From NCBI RefSeq assembly GCF_014200495.1, contig NZ_JACHBY010000002.1:806001-870000 (forward strand): a stretch of DNA of 64,000 bases, in the 5' to 3' direction. The notes below the pieces were generated by a model, which saw only the letters and a program-made list of their open reading frames with translations, had not been told where the DNA came from and made no database searches. The translations under genes and the position numbers were made by a program. Position 1 is the stretch's first letter. Each line of letters opens with the position of its first letter. The stretch comes from Mucilaginibacter geliditolerans. Lineage in GTDB: Bacteria > Bacteroidota > Bacteroidia > Sphingobacteriales > Sphingobacteriaceae. This document shows, piece by piece, positions 37,802 to 47,451 of this stretch.

Positions 37802-40789
37802 TTATTTAATGATCAGCAACCAGCCTTTAGCTTTCTCAACCGGAATCTTTTCATCCAGTTTGAATGTTCTTCCCTGCTGAAATTTAGCGATATCGGGCGC
37901 GGTAATAGTCGCTTTTGCCGGATCGATACCTAACTGTTTCCAGTCAATTTTTAATTGGATGGTGGTATCCGCGTCAGCCCAGCTTGCAATTGAAACCAGT
38001 ACAGCACCATTTTTTTTGTAAACTGTTGCCAGTACTTTATCATTATCAGTTTTAACCGGGTTGGTATCTACCCAATAACCGATCATTTTTGTACCCTTCA
38101 TGCCAAAGCTATCCCATACTTTCCATATCGGGCGAGGATCGGCACCATCACTCCATGGCAAGCGGTTGGTCATACCATATACCATTCCTCTCCATGCATT
38201 ACCGCCGCCTTGCAGCATCTCACCCATTAAACCAAATGGGATACCGCTCACTTCAGTCAGGAAGAAATCCGGAGTGTTATGCTCGTAATCAAAATATTCG
38301 CCAAACCATAAACGGTTCAGGTACGGGAAGTGCTCCATGTATAAGTTAGCGCTGTTGTTAAACCCATCGGCCTTATCATACTGGTTGGCTGAGTGCAAGT
38401 CGATAATCCCTGGGTGACCATCCTTAGTCAACACACGTTTTACACGTTTCATGGTTACGCGGTCAAATGCTACGTCATCCAGGTAAATACCATCAATACC
38501 TACATTTTGTGTAAGCCAGTTCATGCCTTCCACATAGTAGTTGTGCCAGCGATTCTGGCCGCTGTTAATGATGGCCGCATCCTTCAATTCAGGCACAAAC
38601 CAGGCAGCTATATAATCGTTGCCCAAATGTTCCTGCAACCAGCTAAAGCCGCCACCTTTACCCGGCGAATAGATCTCATGACCTAAACTGCGCATGGCAA
38701 AAGTTTCATAAGCGTGATCGGATAGTTCACGGATAGTATTATAGATTTTCACCTTCAAACCTGCATCATGCGCGCTGTCAATATAAGCCTGCATTTTTTT
38801 CCAGGCGATGAACGGATAGTTGATGAATGGATTGATTGCTGTAGCATGGTGGATGTTAATAATAGTCGCACCTGCTGCTTTAATAGTATCGATAGGTTTG
38901 TATGCATGATAAAACCTGTTGTCCCATTGAAAATCGGTATTGATAGTATGGAAAGGTGTGATCAGCAAATTGAAGTTATAATACAGCACATCTCCTTTTT
39001 TCATTTGTCTTTCGCCGCTATAGTTATTGGCTAATATGGCCTCACCTTTTTCAGCTACGGTTATACCGCCTTTGTTATCATTACCCCATGAGGTTGGTAA
39101 TAACAATGGTTTTTGCAGATAGAAATTGGTATTCAGCGGCCTTACATACTTCTCATCGCGGAGTGAATATTGTAAGCCTGCGTTTACTGTCCCTATCCAG
39201 GCACCATCCTGGTTTTTGTGGGCCACATCCCATTTCCACTCAAAGTTATCCGGGCGATAGCCGCCTTTTTGGCCCAGGCCCATCAGGTATTTAGCCACAT
39301 CCTTTTTAAAAGGGATATGCATGTCAATATCTTTTAGATCCGCATCTTTCAATGCCTCAACTTTTACGGCGTAAGCTATAAAACCATCAAACTCAAGCGA
39401 CGCGGTTACTTCCATTTTCAGGGTATCGTTGCTGCTGATAGCAGTCCACTGTACGGTACCCGGTTCGGTTTTGGTAAATTGCAGGCCCTTGCTTTTCAGC
39501 ACCATGTTCTTACCATCCGGTTTAACAAAGTGGAAATGGATAGCTTCGGTTAACAGGTTATTCGGCGTTTTTGAATACTCTGTCATTTCCGGAGTATAGA
39601 ATGTTTGGATTTGGCTCGGGAAACCATCTTTATTAACGGTTACTTTTCTACCTAATAAACTGATCTCATTACCTTTTACTACTAACGGTGTATACGGTGC
39701 AATTACGGTATTGTCCTGTGCCATAGTTGAATTTAACCACCTTAAGCGGGTCATTTTCCATGGCTCGTTTACGCCACCATCTTTTAATAGTTGATCATTA
39801 ACTTTCAGAGATATAGTAACTTCTTTAGCTGTTTTTCCATTTATGCTGATGATCGCTTTACCTGTATAAGTTGCAGGCGCTGCATCTTCAGGCACATCAA
39901 TCCCGCACCATAAAGCCTGTATCTTGCCTTTGGTTACATCCACAGTTTTACTGAATGGCGCGCCGCTGTAGCTAACACCATTATTATTGATACAAAATAG
40001 TTTGTTGGCAGCGATAACTTTACCACCGGCAGCAGTAAGACTGGTAAAACTCACCTTTACACTTTGCAGATCCTTCAAGGCATATAACCCTAATTGAAAT
40101 GCGAAATTCTCATTGCGCGCGGCCTCACCATCAAAATGAGATTGCGGGCCACGCTCTATCCAGCGCTGCGGCAGGTCATCCGTCATGCGGATGGAATAGA
40201 TCCTGTCCTCAGGGAAAACCAAAAAGTCATCTCCTTTATGTTTGCTCAATAGCTGATCAGTTTCAGCCTTTGTAGCGATAACTTCCATCGGATAAAAAGT
40301 ATTGAAAGCATCAATTGATTGAAACTCCTTTACATTAGCCAATGGAATTGCAGTTGCTGAACTTAAAGCACTCAACCAATCAGTACTGGCTGTAATTTCC
40401 GGTTTTAAGTAAACTCCTTTTGGATAGTTAGACCGGCCCTCATTTTTTGATGGCAAATAGTACACATAATAAGTGCCCTTGCCCGATGTTGGCTCAAAAT
40501 ATATCTCGCCGGTTTCACGGTTAATGTTACCGATTTTTACATTGGTTACTTTTTGTAATGTTGCTCCATCCTGGATAATGATGCGTTTGTTTTCAGGGTC
40601 ATTATCTCTTCTTCGCCACGGAATAATGGCTTTTGCTATTTTACCTGAACCGTTAAATGTCAATACAACCCTGTGATTACCTAATGTATCCGGCAGCCAG
40701 CACTTTTCGCAATTTGTGTAGGGAATACTTTGGGAATAAGCGCTGATACCAGATAAAAAAAGGGTAACAGCGAACAATACTTTTTTCAT
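37802..40789 (-). CDS. Large secreted GH123-like / DUF6067 glycosidase-type protein
   Basis: A 995-residue protein with a signal peptide (FAVTLFLSGISAYSQ). Beta-rich N-terminal domains (to about 430) are followed by a TIM-barrel-like part: IKAAGATIINIHHATAINPF, GIDGIYLDDVAFDR with an acidic pair, PGIIDLHSANQYD and TNRLPWSDGADPRPIWKVWD. The layout resembles the DUF6067 or GH123-like group, some members of which act on N-acetylgalactosamine glycans. I cannot prove the activity. It is the fourth gene of the susC operon, directly before the M60 peptidase. Confidence 0.65.
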   Translation of the reverse strand: MKKVLFAVTLFLSGISAYSQSIPYTNCEKCWLPDTLGNHRVVLTFNGSGKIAKAIIPWRRRDNDPENKRIIIQDGATLQKVTNVKIGNINRETGEIYFEPTSGKGTYYVYYLPSKNEGRSNYPKGVYLKPEITASTDWLSALSSATAIPLANVKEFQSIDAFNTFYPMEVIATKAETDQLLSKHKGDDFLVFPEDRIYSIRMTDDLPQRWIERGPQSHFDGEAARNENFAFQLGLYALKDLQSVKVSFTSLTAAGGKVIAANKLFCINNNGVSYSGAPFSKTVDVTKGKIQALWCGIDVPEDAAPATYTGKAIISINGKTAKEVTISLKVNDQLLKDGGVNEPWKMTRLRWLNSTMAQDNTVIAPYTPLVVKGNEISLLGRKVTVNKDGFPSQIQTFYTPEMTEYSKTPNNLLTEAIHFHFVKPDGKNMVLKSKGLQFTKTEPGTVQWTAISSNDTLKMEVTASLEFDGFIAYAVKVEALKDADLKDIDMHIPFKKDVAKYLMGLGQKGGYRPDNFEWKWDVAHKNQDGAWIGTVNAGLQYSLRDEKYVRPLNTNFYLQKPLLLPTSWGNDNKGGITVAEKGEAILANNYSGERQMKKGDVLYYNFNLLITPFHTINTDFQWDNRFYHAYKPIDTIKAAGATIINIHHATAINPFINYPFIAWKKMQAYIDSAHDAGLKVKIYNTIRELSDHAYETFAMRSLGHEIYSPGKGGGFSWLQEHLGNDYIAAWFVPELKDAAIINSGQNRWHNYYVEGMNWLTQNVGIDGIYLDDVAFDRVTMKRVKRVLTKDGHPGIIDLHSANQYDKADGFNNSANLYMEHFPYLNRLWFGEYFDYEHNTPDFFLTEVSGIPFGLMGEMLQGGGNAWRGMVYGMTNRLPWSDGADPRPIWKVWDSFGMKGTKMIGYWVDTNPVKTDNDKVLATVYKKNGAVLVSIASWADADTTIQLKIDWKQLGIDPAKATITAPDIAKFQQGRTFKLDEKIPVEKAKGWLLIIK

Positions 40790-40850
40790 AAAAATAATTT
40801 AGTAGGTACTTATGTTTTTTGTTAAAAACCGGGGTATTAATAATTCTTGT

Positions 40851-42260
40851 TTAAGGTTTTAAATATGGGGCAAGTTGATCTGTCCTTACAAACTCAGCCC
40901 GGTAGCTTGGCATAGCCATTTCCATCGTCCATAACAATATGCCTTTTTTATCGGCCAAAACCAGTATGTGACGTTTTGAACAGCAAACCAATAATGATGT
41001 ATCGTTTATCATGTAAGCGCTGCCCATCCGGCCATTAAATACTTCTTTGGGTAGCTGTATGTGAAAATCTATAGTTGAGGTTTGTTTGGCTTCATTCAGT
41101 TTCATGGCAAATACGCCTGACTGCTGTTTTTTAACGCCATTATCAAAAAACATCAGGTTACCATCCTGGTTAATGTGGACGGCATGCGCCTGGGTAAAAT
41201 CACATTCGGCAGGCATGGCAACAGTGCCGCCTTTGCCAAATTTCCATATTACTTTACCGGTTTTTGAGTCGACTTTCCATATTTGGCCGGTATTGAAAAA
41301 TGAGATGAGGTAATTACCATCGGTATCATAATTCAGGCTATTGGCATGTGTCCAGTCTTTTTTTGTTTTGAGGATATTGGGGTCTTTAAGCGGATCAACG
41401 GCATCAAAAACGCTCCATTTCCAAATCTTTTTTGCGTGGCTGTCAAATACAATAATGCCATCGCTGTTAACGGTATCCTGTTTGCTTCCACCAACGGAGC
41501 TCAGGTCCATAATTTTCTTGTCAACGGTAAGGGTTACTAACTGGCCCTTATCGTTCTTTAAAATTTCGTGGTGAATGATCTGCGTAAAATCACCCTGACC
41601 TTTTTTCAGGTTCAGGATAGTATCACCTTGTAAATTCACTTCGAGTATTTGCCTGCCATAACTGGTAGGGTCGTCATTTGTGCCTAAAAGAGCAAGTACA
41701 GTTTTATCTTTTGTGTAGTGAACAACCTTATAGGCCATCCCATCAACAGTATGGTACCACCTGAGCTGCCCTTTATAATCAACCAAAAAAGCAATACCGG
41801 GTGCATAATTTTTATTGAGCAAGATTAACCCATCCTTAAATTGCTGTGGTATTAATTTAGGGAAAGTGTTAATGGCTTTAAATTGTTCCTGCAACCATAG
41901 CGGCAGGTCATGTGATTTAAATGTGTAAGTTTTACTTACTTTTTTAACCCCATTATCAATGGTAATAATGTGATAAGCATAATTTGTTTTAGGGAGTATG
42001 TTACAAAGTACAAGCGAGTGCTGTGTTGCATTTTTTATGATGGTGGATCGCATAGTATTTGTACTATCGTTCCCTGCCCAATATTCAGCATAGGCATCAA
42101 CCGGTTCAACAGTTAACACATCTATTTGAACCTTTAACTGGTTGTTATTATGTAATCCAAGATGTATTTCCTTTATAATTCCTCCACCGCTGTTTGAACA
42201 TCCCGAAAAGATAAGGGAAAACAGGAGCGGGATTATATATCCAAAAATATTTTTCTTCAT
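40851..42260 (-). CDS. Arylsulfotransferase (ASST)-like lipoprotein
   Basis: About 469 residues from ATG 42260, which gives a lipoprotein signal (LLFSLIFSGC, Cys21); the frame is open upstream to 42296. The rest is a beta-propeller of ASST type, with IAFLVDYKGQLRWYH, KDWTHANSLNYDTDGNYLIS, GKVIWKFG and CDFTQAHAVHINQDGNLMFF. In ASST a histidine takes sulfate from a phenyl sulfate and passes it to another phenol without PAPS; candidate histidines are those of DWTHAN and QAHAVH. It sits after susD, from which it is separated by a hairpin. A role in removing or moving sulfate on the glycan or on aryl groups is plausible. Confidence 0.8.
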   Translation of the reverse strand: MKKNIFGYIIPLLFSLIFSGCSNSGGGIIKEIHLGLHNNNQLKVQIDVLTVEPVDAYAEYWAGNDSTNTMRSTIIKNATQHSLVLCNILPKTNYAYHIITIDNGVKKVSKTYTFKSHDLPLWLQEQFKAINTFPKLIPQQFKDGLILLNKNYAPGIAFLVDYKGQLRWYHTVDGMAYKVVHYTKDKTVLALLGTNDDPTSYGRQILEVNLQGDTILNLKKGQGDFTQIIHHEILKNDKGQLVTLTVDKKIMDLSSVGGSKQDTVNSDGIIVFDSHAKKIWKWSVFDAVDPLKDPNILKTKKDWTHANSLNYDTDGNYLISFFNTGQIWKVDSKTGKVIWKFGKGGTVAMPAECDFTQAHAVHINQDGNLMFFDNGVKKQQSGVFAMKLNEAKQTSTIDFHIQLPKEVFNGRMGSAYMINDTSLLVCCSKRHILVLADKKGILLWTMEMAMPSYRAEFVRTDQLAPYLKP

Positions 42261-42291
42261 TTGGCAATTTACGCACATAGCTAAATAAATA

Positions 42292-42335
42292 ATCAAGAAT
42301 ATATTATGCTTTTTATCGCATAATATATTCTTGAT
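42292..42335 (-). terminator. Perfect 18-bp hairpin between susD and the ASST-like gene
   Basis: Arms 42292-42309 and 42318-42335 are perfect inverted copies (ATCAAGAATATATTATGC) with an 8-bp loop. The flank on the - strand is TATTTATTTA, a weak T run. As in the first locus, the position right after susD suggests partial termination or RNA end protection. Confidence 0.65.
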
Positions 42336-42355
42336 ATTACAAGTATAAACCTGTT

Positions 42356-43873
42356 TTATTGTTCCCTTCCTGCATTACTCAGGTTCGGATCGATCTGAAC
42401 CTGGTTAAGCGGATAAGAAAAGTATTGATCTTTAGGTAAACTTATTGTATTTGTTTGCCCTATAGCTTTAAGATAGGCATTTACAATCACATCATACTGG
42501 CCCATACGTAACAGATCGGCCCTTCTTTTTCCTTCATAAAAGAACTCCCATCCACGCTCCTGTAAAATTGCTAACCTTAAAGATGTTTGTGTATAGTTAC
42601 CTAAAACAAGTGGTGTGGCGTGTGAACGTTGCCTAACCTGGTTTATTAATCCTATAGCTTCAGAAGTAGGGCCGTTTAATTCGTTCAAAGCTTCTGCCCT
42701 GCTCATTAATACATCAGCATAACGCAAAATGTCTACACTATGCCCATCATAGTAATTATTTATTGAACCGGTGGAATCGGCGTATTTTGAAGTAGCGACA
42801 TCAGGCATATACAATACACCTGCAGGTGGTGTAGCACCTAACGTTGGCGCTTCTTCGTGTATCAGGCCATCAGTTCCTTTGTATTTAGGGAAGAACTCAT
42901 TTTTACGATCATCATTATTGGCAAAACTGTGATAAAAAGGCCAGCTTGCCGCATAATACTGCCACCTGTTTGTTATAACCGGATGTACCAACGGTCCAAA
43001 GTGATTCATTAATTCAGTTCCGTTTACGTTAGCATCACTTAATACCGAGAATATATTTTCAGAACACCATTTATTAGCCTCTAAAAATAAGCCCTGGTAT
43101 GAAGGGTATAATGAATATGTTCCTGAGCTTATCACAGTTTGTGCCGCATCAGCCGCCTTTTGCCATTGATGCTGGCGCAGATATAACCTCATCAATAATG
43201 TCATGGCAGCGCCTTTGGTAGCACGGCCCACATCATTAGTACTATAAATTGGGTTATTAACATAATTAACCGGCAGTACAGCAGCAGCGTTCGTTAAATC
43301 CGATATTAACAATGTCTCAATATCAGCAACTGAAGTAACCGGTGGCTGACTTAAATAATTGGGGTTAGCAAGGTCCTTTTCTGTTGCCAAAACCACAGGC
43401 CCCCAGGCATCGGTGAGGTCCATATAAGCCACAGCGCGCAAAAATTTTGCTTCAGCCAAAAACTGGGCTTTTTGAACATCCGAAATTGTTGTCATTGGTG
43501 TGATATTGTAAATGGCGCTATTGGCATTTGCTATCAGTTTATATATCTGTCTCCAATCTTCGGCAAGCAAACCGTTTGCCGAGTTCCAGGTAGCTAATGA
43601 AAGCTGACCAGGGTCACCGCCATAGCTGCAATGGCCTACATCAGTTGGGAGATCGGTTAAGGCAAAGTGCCTTACAGTCCAATAATCAAAATTATCGCCT
43701 ACTGATGGCCCTTTTAAACGGGCATAAACAGCGTTTACCGCTGCAATAGCGTCAGACTCAGTGGTAAAAGCGTTCACACTGGTAAGGCTGCTAGTCACTT
43801 TGGGGTCGAGGTTCTTATTGCAGGAGAACTGCAGTATAATCACCGGGATGAGTAATAAAATATATTTTTTCAT
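42356..43873 (-). CDS. susD: SusD/RagB-family lipoprotein
   Basis: A 505-residue lipoprotein (LIPVIILQFSC, Cys18). SusD marks are AQFLAEAKFLRAVAYMDLTD, ATKGAAMTLLMRLYLRQHQW, DILRYADVLMSRAEALNEL and LAILQERGWEFFYEGKRRAD. It is 49 bp after susC and should cap that transporter on the cell surface. Substrate is unknown from this protein alone; the operon suggests glycoprotein glycans. Confidence 0.95.
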   Translation of the reverse strand: MKKYILLLIPVIILQFSCNKNLDPKVTSSLTSVNAFTTESDAIAAVNAVYARLKGPSVGDNFDYWTVRHFALTDLPTDVGHCSYGGDPGQLSLATWNSANGLLAEDWRQIYKLIANANSAIYNITPMTTISDVQKAQFLAEAKFLRAVAYMDLTDAWGPVVLATEKDLANPNYLSQPPVTSVADIETLLISDLTNAAAVLPVNYVNNPIYSTNDVGRATKGAAMTLLMRLYLRQHQWQKAADAAQTVISSGTYSLYPSYQGLFLEANKWCSENIFSVLSDANVNGTELMNHFGPLVHPVITNRWQYYAASWPFYHSFANNDDRKNEFFPKYKGTDGLIHEEAPTLGATPPAGVLYMPDVATSKYADSTGSINNYYDGHSVDILRYADVLMSRAEALNELNGPTSEAIGLINQVRQRSHATPLVLGNYTQTSLRLAILQERGWEFFYEGKRRADLLRMGQYDVIVNAYLKAIGQTNTISLPKDQYFSYPLNQVQIDPNLSNAGREQ

Positions 43874-43922
43874 TTCTTTTAAATTTATGTCGATCCGTTA
43901 TAGATAGATACTTTATTATTTA

Positions 43923-46900
43923 TTAATGAACAGAAAGCTTTAAACCAATAATATAGGTACGGAATGCCGGGAAACCGCCAAAATCCAAACCGCCGGACAC
44001 ATTACTACCTGTGTAACCACCCGCTGCATTGATTGCCTGCCCCTGGTGAACATTTTCTTCGGGGTCAGTACCCTTATAACTGGTAAAGGTTAAAAGGTTT
44101 TGTCCTTCGGCATATACGGTAAGCCCTCTGATGATTGGCGTTTTTTCAAACACAGAAGACGGAACAGTATAGCTAAACGAAGCTGATTTTAAGCGAACAT
44201 AAGATGCGTTCTCAACAAATTTTGAGTTGACGTAACTGCCGTATTGGCTTAAGAAATAACCCTCGCGCGGTATATTAGTATTTTCGTTTACACCAGGTAC
44301 AAACCTGTTTAATGCGGCTGCTCCTGTAGTTGATTCCAACACTAATTCATTCATGTTATACAGGTCATAAGCAAATGCACCCTGGAAGAAAATACCTAAA
44401 GAAAAACCTTTATAATTAAAGTTATTACCTAAAGCTGCTGTGTAATGCGGGTTAGTATTACCTAAATTAGTCCTGTCGGCAGGGCTTATAACGCCATCTC
44501 CGTTAAGATCAGCATATAATGGGTCGCCTGGTTTTGCATTTGGCTCCGGTGCATATTTCTGGCCGGTTTTAAGCACACCTATATATTTGTAACCATAAAT
44601 TTCACCTAATTCACCACCTACCACTAAGTTTGTAAACTGCTGGCCCGAAACCGTTCCGCTTGGGTTGGCGGTAGTACTGGTTATTGAATTAACACCAGGG
44701 GCAAATGACAAAAGTTTTTGTTTATTATAAGAAGCGTTAAAGCTTGAGGTCCATGAAAAGCCGGCGGATCTTATATTAGTTGTATTTACCGCTAATTCAA
44801 CTCCCTGGTTACGTATAGAACCGGCATTTATAAGTTCAGTACTAAAACCTGTCCACTGTCCAACAATTACATTTGACAATAAATTAGAAGTTGTTTTCCT
44901 GTAAACATCTACCGTAGCATTTATACGCCCGCCCAGGAAGCCCATATCAAGGCCTGCATCAAACTGGGCTGTACTTTCCCACCTCAAGTTCGGATTAGGT
45001 AACGAAGCCGGTTCAATACCAATTTGTAGTGGGCCACCCGGAGCAAGTACGGTGTTCCATGCGCTGTATGTGCTTAAATAAATATTAGGAGCAGGAATAC
45101 GGTCATTCCCGGTTACACCATAGCCTATTCTTACTTTCAAATCAGAAAAAGTATGTAAATCTTTAATAAAGTCTTCGTCTTCCAGTTTATAAGCTATAGC
45201 GCCTGATGGAAAAATACCATGCCTGTAATTAGCACCGAACCTTGATGACCCGTCATCCCTTAAAGTAAAGGTAGCTAACAGCTTATCATTATAGGCGTAA
45301 TTTACCCTTGTAAAATAATCAGTACCAGTAGTTTGTGTCCTGTAGCTATTAGACGCGTTTGTTACTGAACCTGCCACTAAGTTATAATACAGGAACGAGT
45401 TGTTCGAATAACCCTGCGAGCCTGCGCTTAAGCCCTCGTCAACATCCTTTTGATTAGAGTTACCTAACAACACGGTAAAGGCATTTGCTTTACCAATATT
45501 GAATTTATAGGTAAAATAGTTTTCAACCAGCCACCTGAAGGTAGAATACCATTGATCAGCAGCTATACCCGGATTTGTAAGACCCAATGCAATATTATTG
45601 GGTTGATACTGGCCCGCATTAGTTTGGTTGTACTCAGCACCTGCACTTACGTGAAAAGTAAGATTTTTTAATATATTATAATCAAGATATATATTACCAT
45701 TACCTAACTTATTTTCTGTGGTGTTGGTTAATGCCAGCAAGCTATACAGCGGGTTACCATTACCACCTGTTTGCGGGTTATAGAATATATTGTATGAACC
45801 ATCGGCCTTATAAATTGGCACGTTAGGCGGTGCAACCAATAATGCGAATATAGGCGCAGTAATATCGCCCGAATATGATTGTATACTTGAGGTTGAGCTT
45901 GCACCGTAAAAGTTAGCACCTAATTTTATATTATCATTTAATGTTTTTTCAGCACCCATCCTGGCTGAATATTGCTGGAAACCGGTATTTTTTAATACAC
46001 CATCCTGGTTAAGATAATTTACAGATGCATAAAGTTTAGAGTCTTTAGTATTGCTGCTTACACTAAGGCTCCTGTTATCAACTTTAGCAGTTTGTGTGGC
46101 AGCTTGCAACCAATTAGTATTAGCTGGCACAAAACTCGGGCCATATGGCGCTGATTTCCCGTCTTCAATGGCTGTTGCATTTTGGATATCCGTATATTGC
46201 TGGCCTGTTAATAATTTCGGCTTATAGGTATTATACTGCCAGCCATTAGATACATCGGCATCAATAGATACCTGGCCTGCAGTTCCTTTCTTTGTAGTGA
46301 TCAATATAACACCGTTGGCACCACGTGAACCGTATATAGCTGTTGCCGAAGCATCTTTTAATATTTCGATGTCGGCAATGTCATTAGGGTTGATCTTGTT
46401 ACCGTAATCAGAAATAAAACCGTCTATTACATATAAAGGCTCATTACTGGCATTAATAGAGTTACCGCCACGTATTGTGATCTGTATGCCCGCGCCCGGT
46501 GCAAAGCTTGTTTGCTGAACGGTTACACCAGCAGCTTTACCTTGTATAGCCTGGCCTACATTTGAAACAGTACCACCCAAAGTCAGATCACCACTTTTTA
46601 TGGTGCTTACAGATCCCGTAACGTCTGATTTCTTTACTGAACCGTAACCTACTACTACCACCTCATTCAACTGGTTTAAGTCATCCTGCAAAACAACTGA
46701 TATGTCGCTTTTGCTGCCAACCGGTACTTCCTGGGTTTTATAACCCACTGATGATACGACCAAAACTCCCGAACTGTTTTTCAGGATAATTTTAAATTTA
46801 CCATTCATATCAGTAGCAGTTGAATTTGTCGCGCCTTTCTCAGATACGGTGGCGGCAATTACCGGTACGCCTTTGCTATCTTTTACATTACCGGATATTA

Positions 46901-47042
46901 TTTTTTGTGCACTTGCTACCGTTGGCAAAAGTAAAAGCAGGTAGCAGCAGATCTTTCTGAAGAACGCCCCTTTTGGCATGCACTTAATTGGAAAGATTGA
47001 TCCCTTAAAATCTAATCCAAGTTGAGTGTAAATTTTAATCAT
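43923..47042 (-). CDS. susC: SusC/RagA-family TonB-dependent receptor
   Basis: A 1039-residue outer-membrane transporter. From ATG 47042 the signal peptide has a very long polar start; ATG 46979 (MPKGAFFRKICCYLLLLLPT) would give a normal one. Then follow CarboxypepD_reg-like (SGNVKDSKGVPVIAATVSEK), plug (NEVVVVGYGSVKKSDVTGSV, PLYVIDGFI, GVILITTKKG) and barrel ending FRTYIIGLKLSVH. It heads a seven-gene - strand unit. Two CAAACGTTTG palindromes lie 120-160 bp upstream, so a LacI-type repressor probably controls it. Confidence 0.95.
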   Translation of the reverse strand: MIKIYTQLGLDFKGSIFPIKCMPKGAFFRKICCYLLLLLPTVASAQKIISGNVKDSKGVPVIAATVSEKGATNSTATDMNGKFKIILKNSSGVLVVSSVGYKTQEVPVGSKSDISVVLQDDLNQLNEVVVVGYGSVKKSDVTGSVSTIKSGDLTLGGTVSNVGQAIQGKAAGVTVQQTSFAPGAGIQITIRGGNSINASNEPLYVIDGFISDYGNKINPNDIADIEILKDASATAIYGSRGANGVILITTKKGTAGQVSIDADVSNGWQYNTYKPKLLTGQQYTDIQNATAIEDGKSAPYGPSFVPANTNWLQAATQTAKVDNRSLSVSSNTKDSKLYASVNYLNQDGVLKNTGFQQYSARMGAEKTLNDNIKLGANFYGASSTSSIQSYSGDITAPIFALLVAPPNVPIYKADGSYNIFYNPQTGGNGNPLYSLLALTNTTENKLGNGNIYLDYNILKNLTFHVSAGAEYNQTNAGQYQPNNIALGLTNPGIAADQWYSTFRWLVENYFTYKFNIGKANAFTVLLGNSNQKDVDEGLSAGSQGYSNNSFLYYNLVAGSVTNASNSYRTQTTGTDYFTRVNYAYNDKLLATFTLRDDGSSRFGANYRHGIFPSGAIAYKLEDEDFIKDLHTFSDLKVRIGYGVTGNDRIPAPNIYLSTYSAWNTVLAPGGPLQIGIEPASLPNPNLRWESTAQFDAGLDMGFLGGRINATVDVYRKTTSNLLSNVIVGQWTGFSTELINAGSIRNQGVELAVNTTNIRSAGFSWTSSFNASYNKQKLLSFAPGVNSITSTTANPSGTVSGQQFTNLVVGGELGEIYGYKYIGVLKTGQKYAPEPNAKPGDPLYADLNGDGVISPADRTNLGNTNPHYTAALGNNFNYKGFSLGIFFQGAFAYDLYNMNELVLESTTGAAALNRFVPGVNENTNIPREGYFLSQYGSYVNSKFVENASYVRLKSASFSYTVPSSVFEKTPIIRGLTVYAEGQNLLTFTSYKGTDPEENVHQGQAINAAGGYTGSNVSGGLDFGGFPAFRTYIIGLKLSVH

Positions 47043-47163
47043 ACATTTTAGTTTTAATGTTAGTTGTCAGTTAGTTTTTAGTTAGTGCTTTTTTTGATTT
47101 TGAATAATGAAAATTAGTTGTAAAGCAGAGCAAAAGCAAGGCAAACGAGGCCACATGACTACG

Positions 47164-47173
47164 CAAACGTTTG
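47164..47173. promoter_or_regulatory. LacI-type operator candidate, susC distal
   Basis: CAAACGTTTG, a perfect palindrome with a central CG as in LacI-family sites, in the context ACGCAAACGTTTGTTT. It is centred 32 bp (about three helical turns) from the second copy at 47196-47205. Confidence 0.7.
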
Positions 47174-47195
47174 TTTAATAGAATTTTAAACCGCA

Positions 47196-47205
47196 CAAAC
47201 GTTTG
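47196..47205. promoter_or_regulatory. LacI-type operator candidate, second copy before susC
   Basis: CAAACGTTTG in the context CGCACAAACGTTTGTTTT. It is on the same helix face as the copy at 47164-47173, which fits cooperative binding by a dimer of dimers. Confidence 0.7.
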
Positions 47206-47380
47206 TTTTGCTAACATTCAATTCATATTGCACCGAAACAGAAAGACGATATTTCCGTTCTTGGGCCTGAATTGTACTATATTTTAGAATTATCAAACAG
47301 AAATATTCTATTATTTAGTAATTTTTTAAAAAACTTATAATTCTATTGTAAAAAAGTTTTACCACGAGGTGTTTTTAAAC

Positions 47381-47412
47381 AAAAAAATCCGCTGTAATTG
47401 CTTACAACGGAT
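47381..47412 (-). terminator. Rho-independent terminator of the M1 peptidase unit
   Basis: ATCCGCTGTAA (47387-47397) and TTACAACGGAT (47402-47412) form an 11-bp stem with one mismatch and a 4-bp loop. On the - strand it is followed by a run of T (47387-47381). It lies 39 bp past the M1 stop. Confidence 0.9.
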
Positions 47413-47451
47413 CAGGAGAATTAAACTGGAAAAATCCTTAAAATGAACCCT

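Larger units (their letters stand above)
47043..47451. other. 409-bp gap with operators and a terminator
   Basis: The gap lies between the start of susC (- strand) and the end of the M1 peptidase gene (- strand). It holds two CAAACGTTTG operators and the M1 terminator, listed separately. No gene is seen, and no exact TAnnTTTG box was found for susC on the - strand. Confidence 0.6.
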
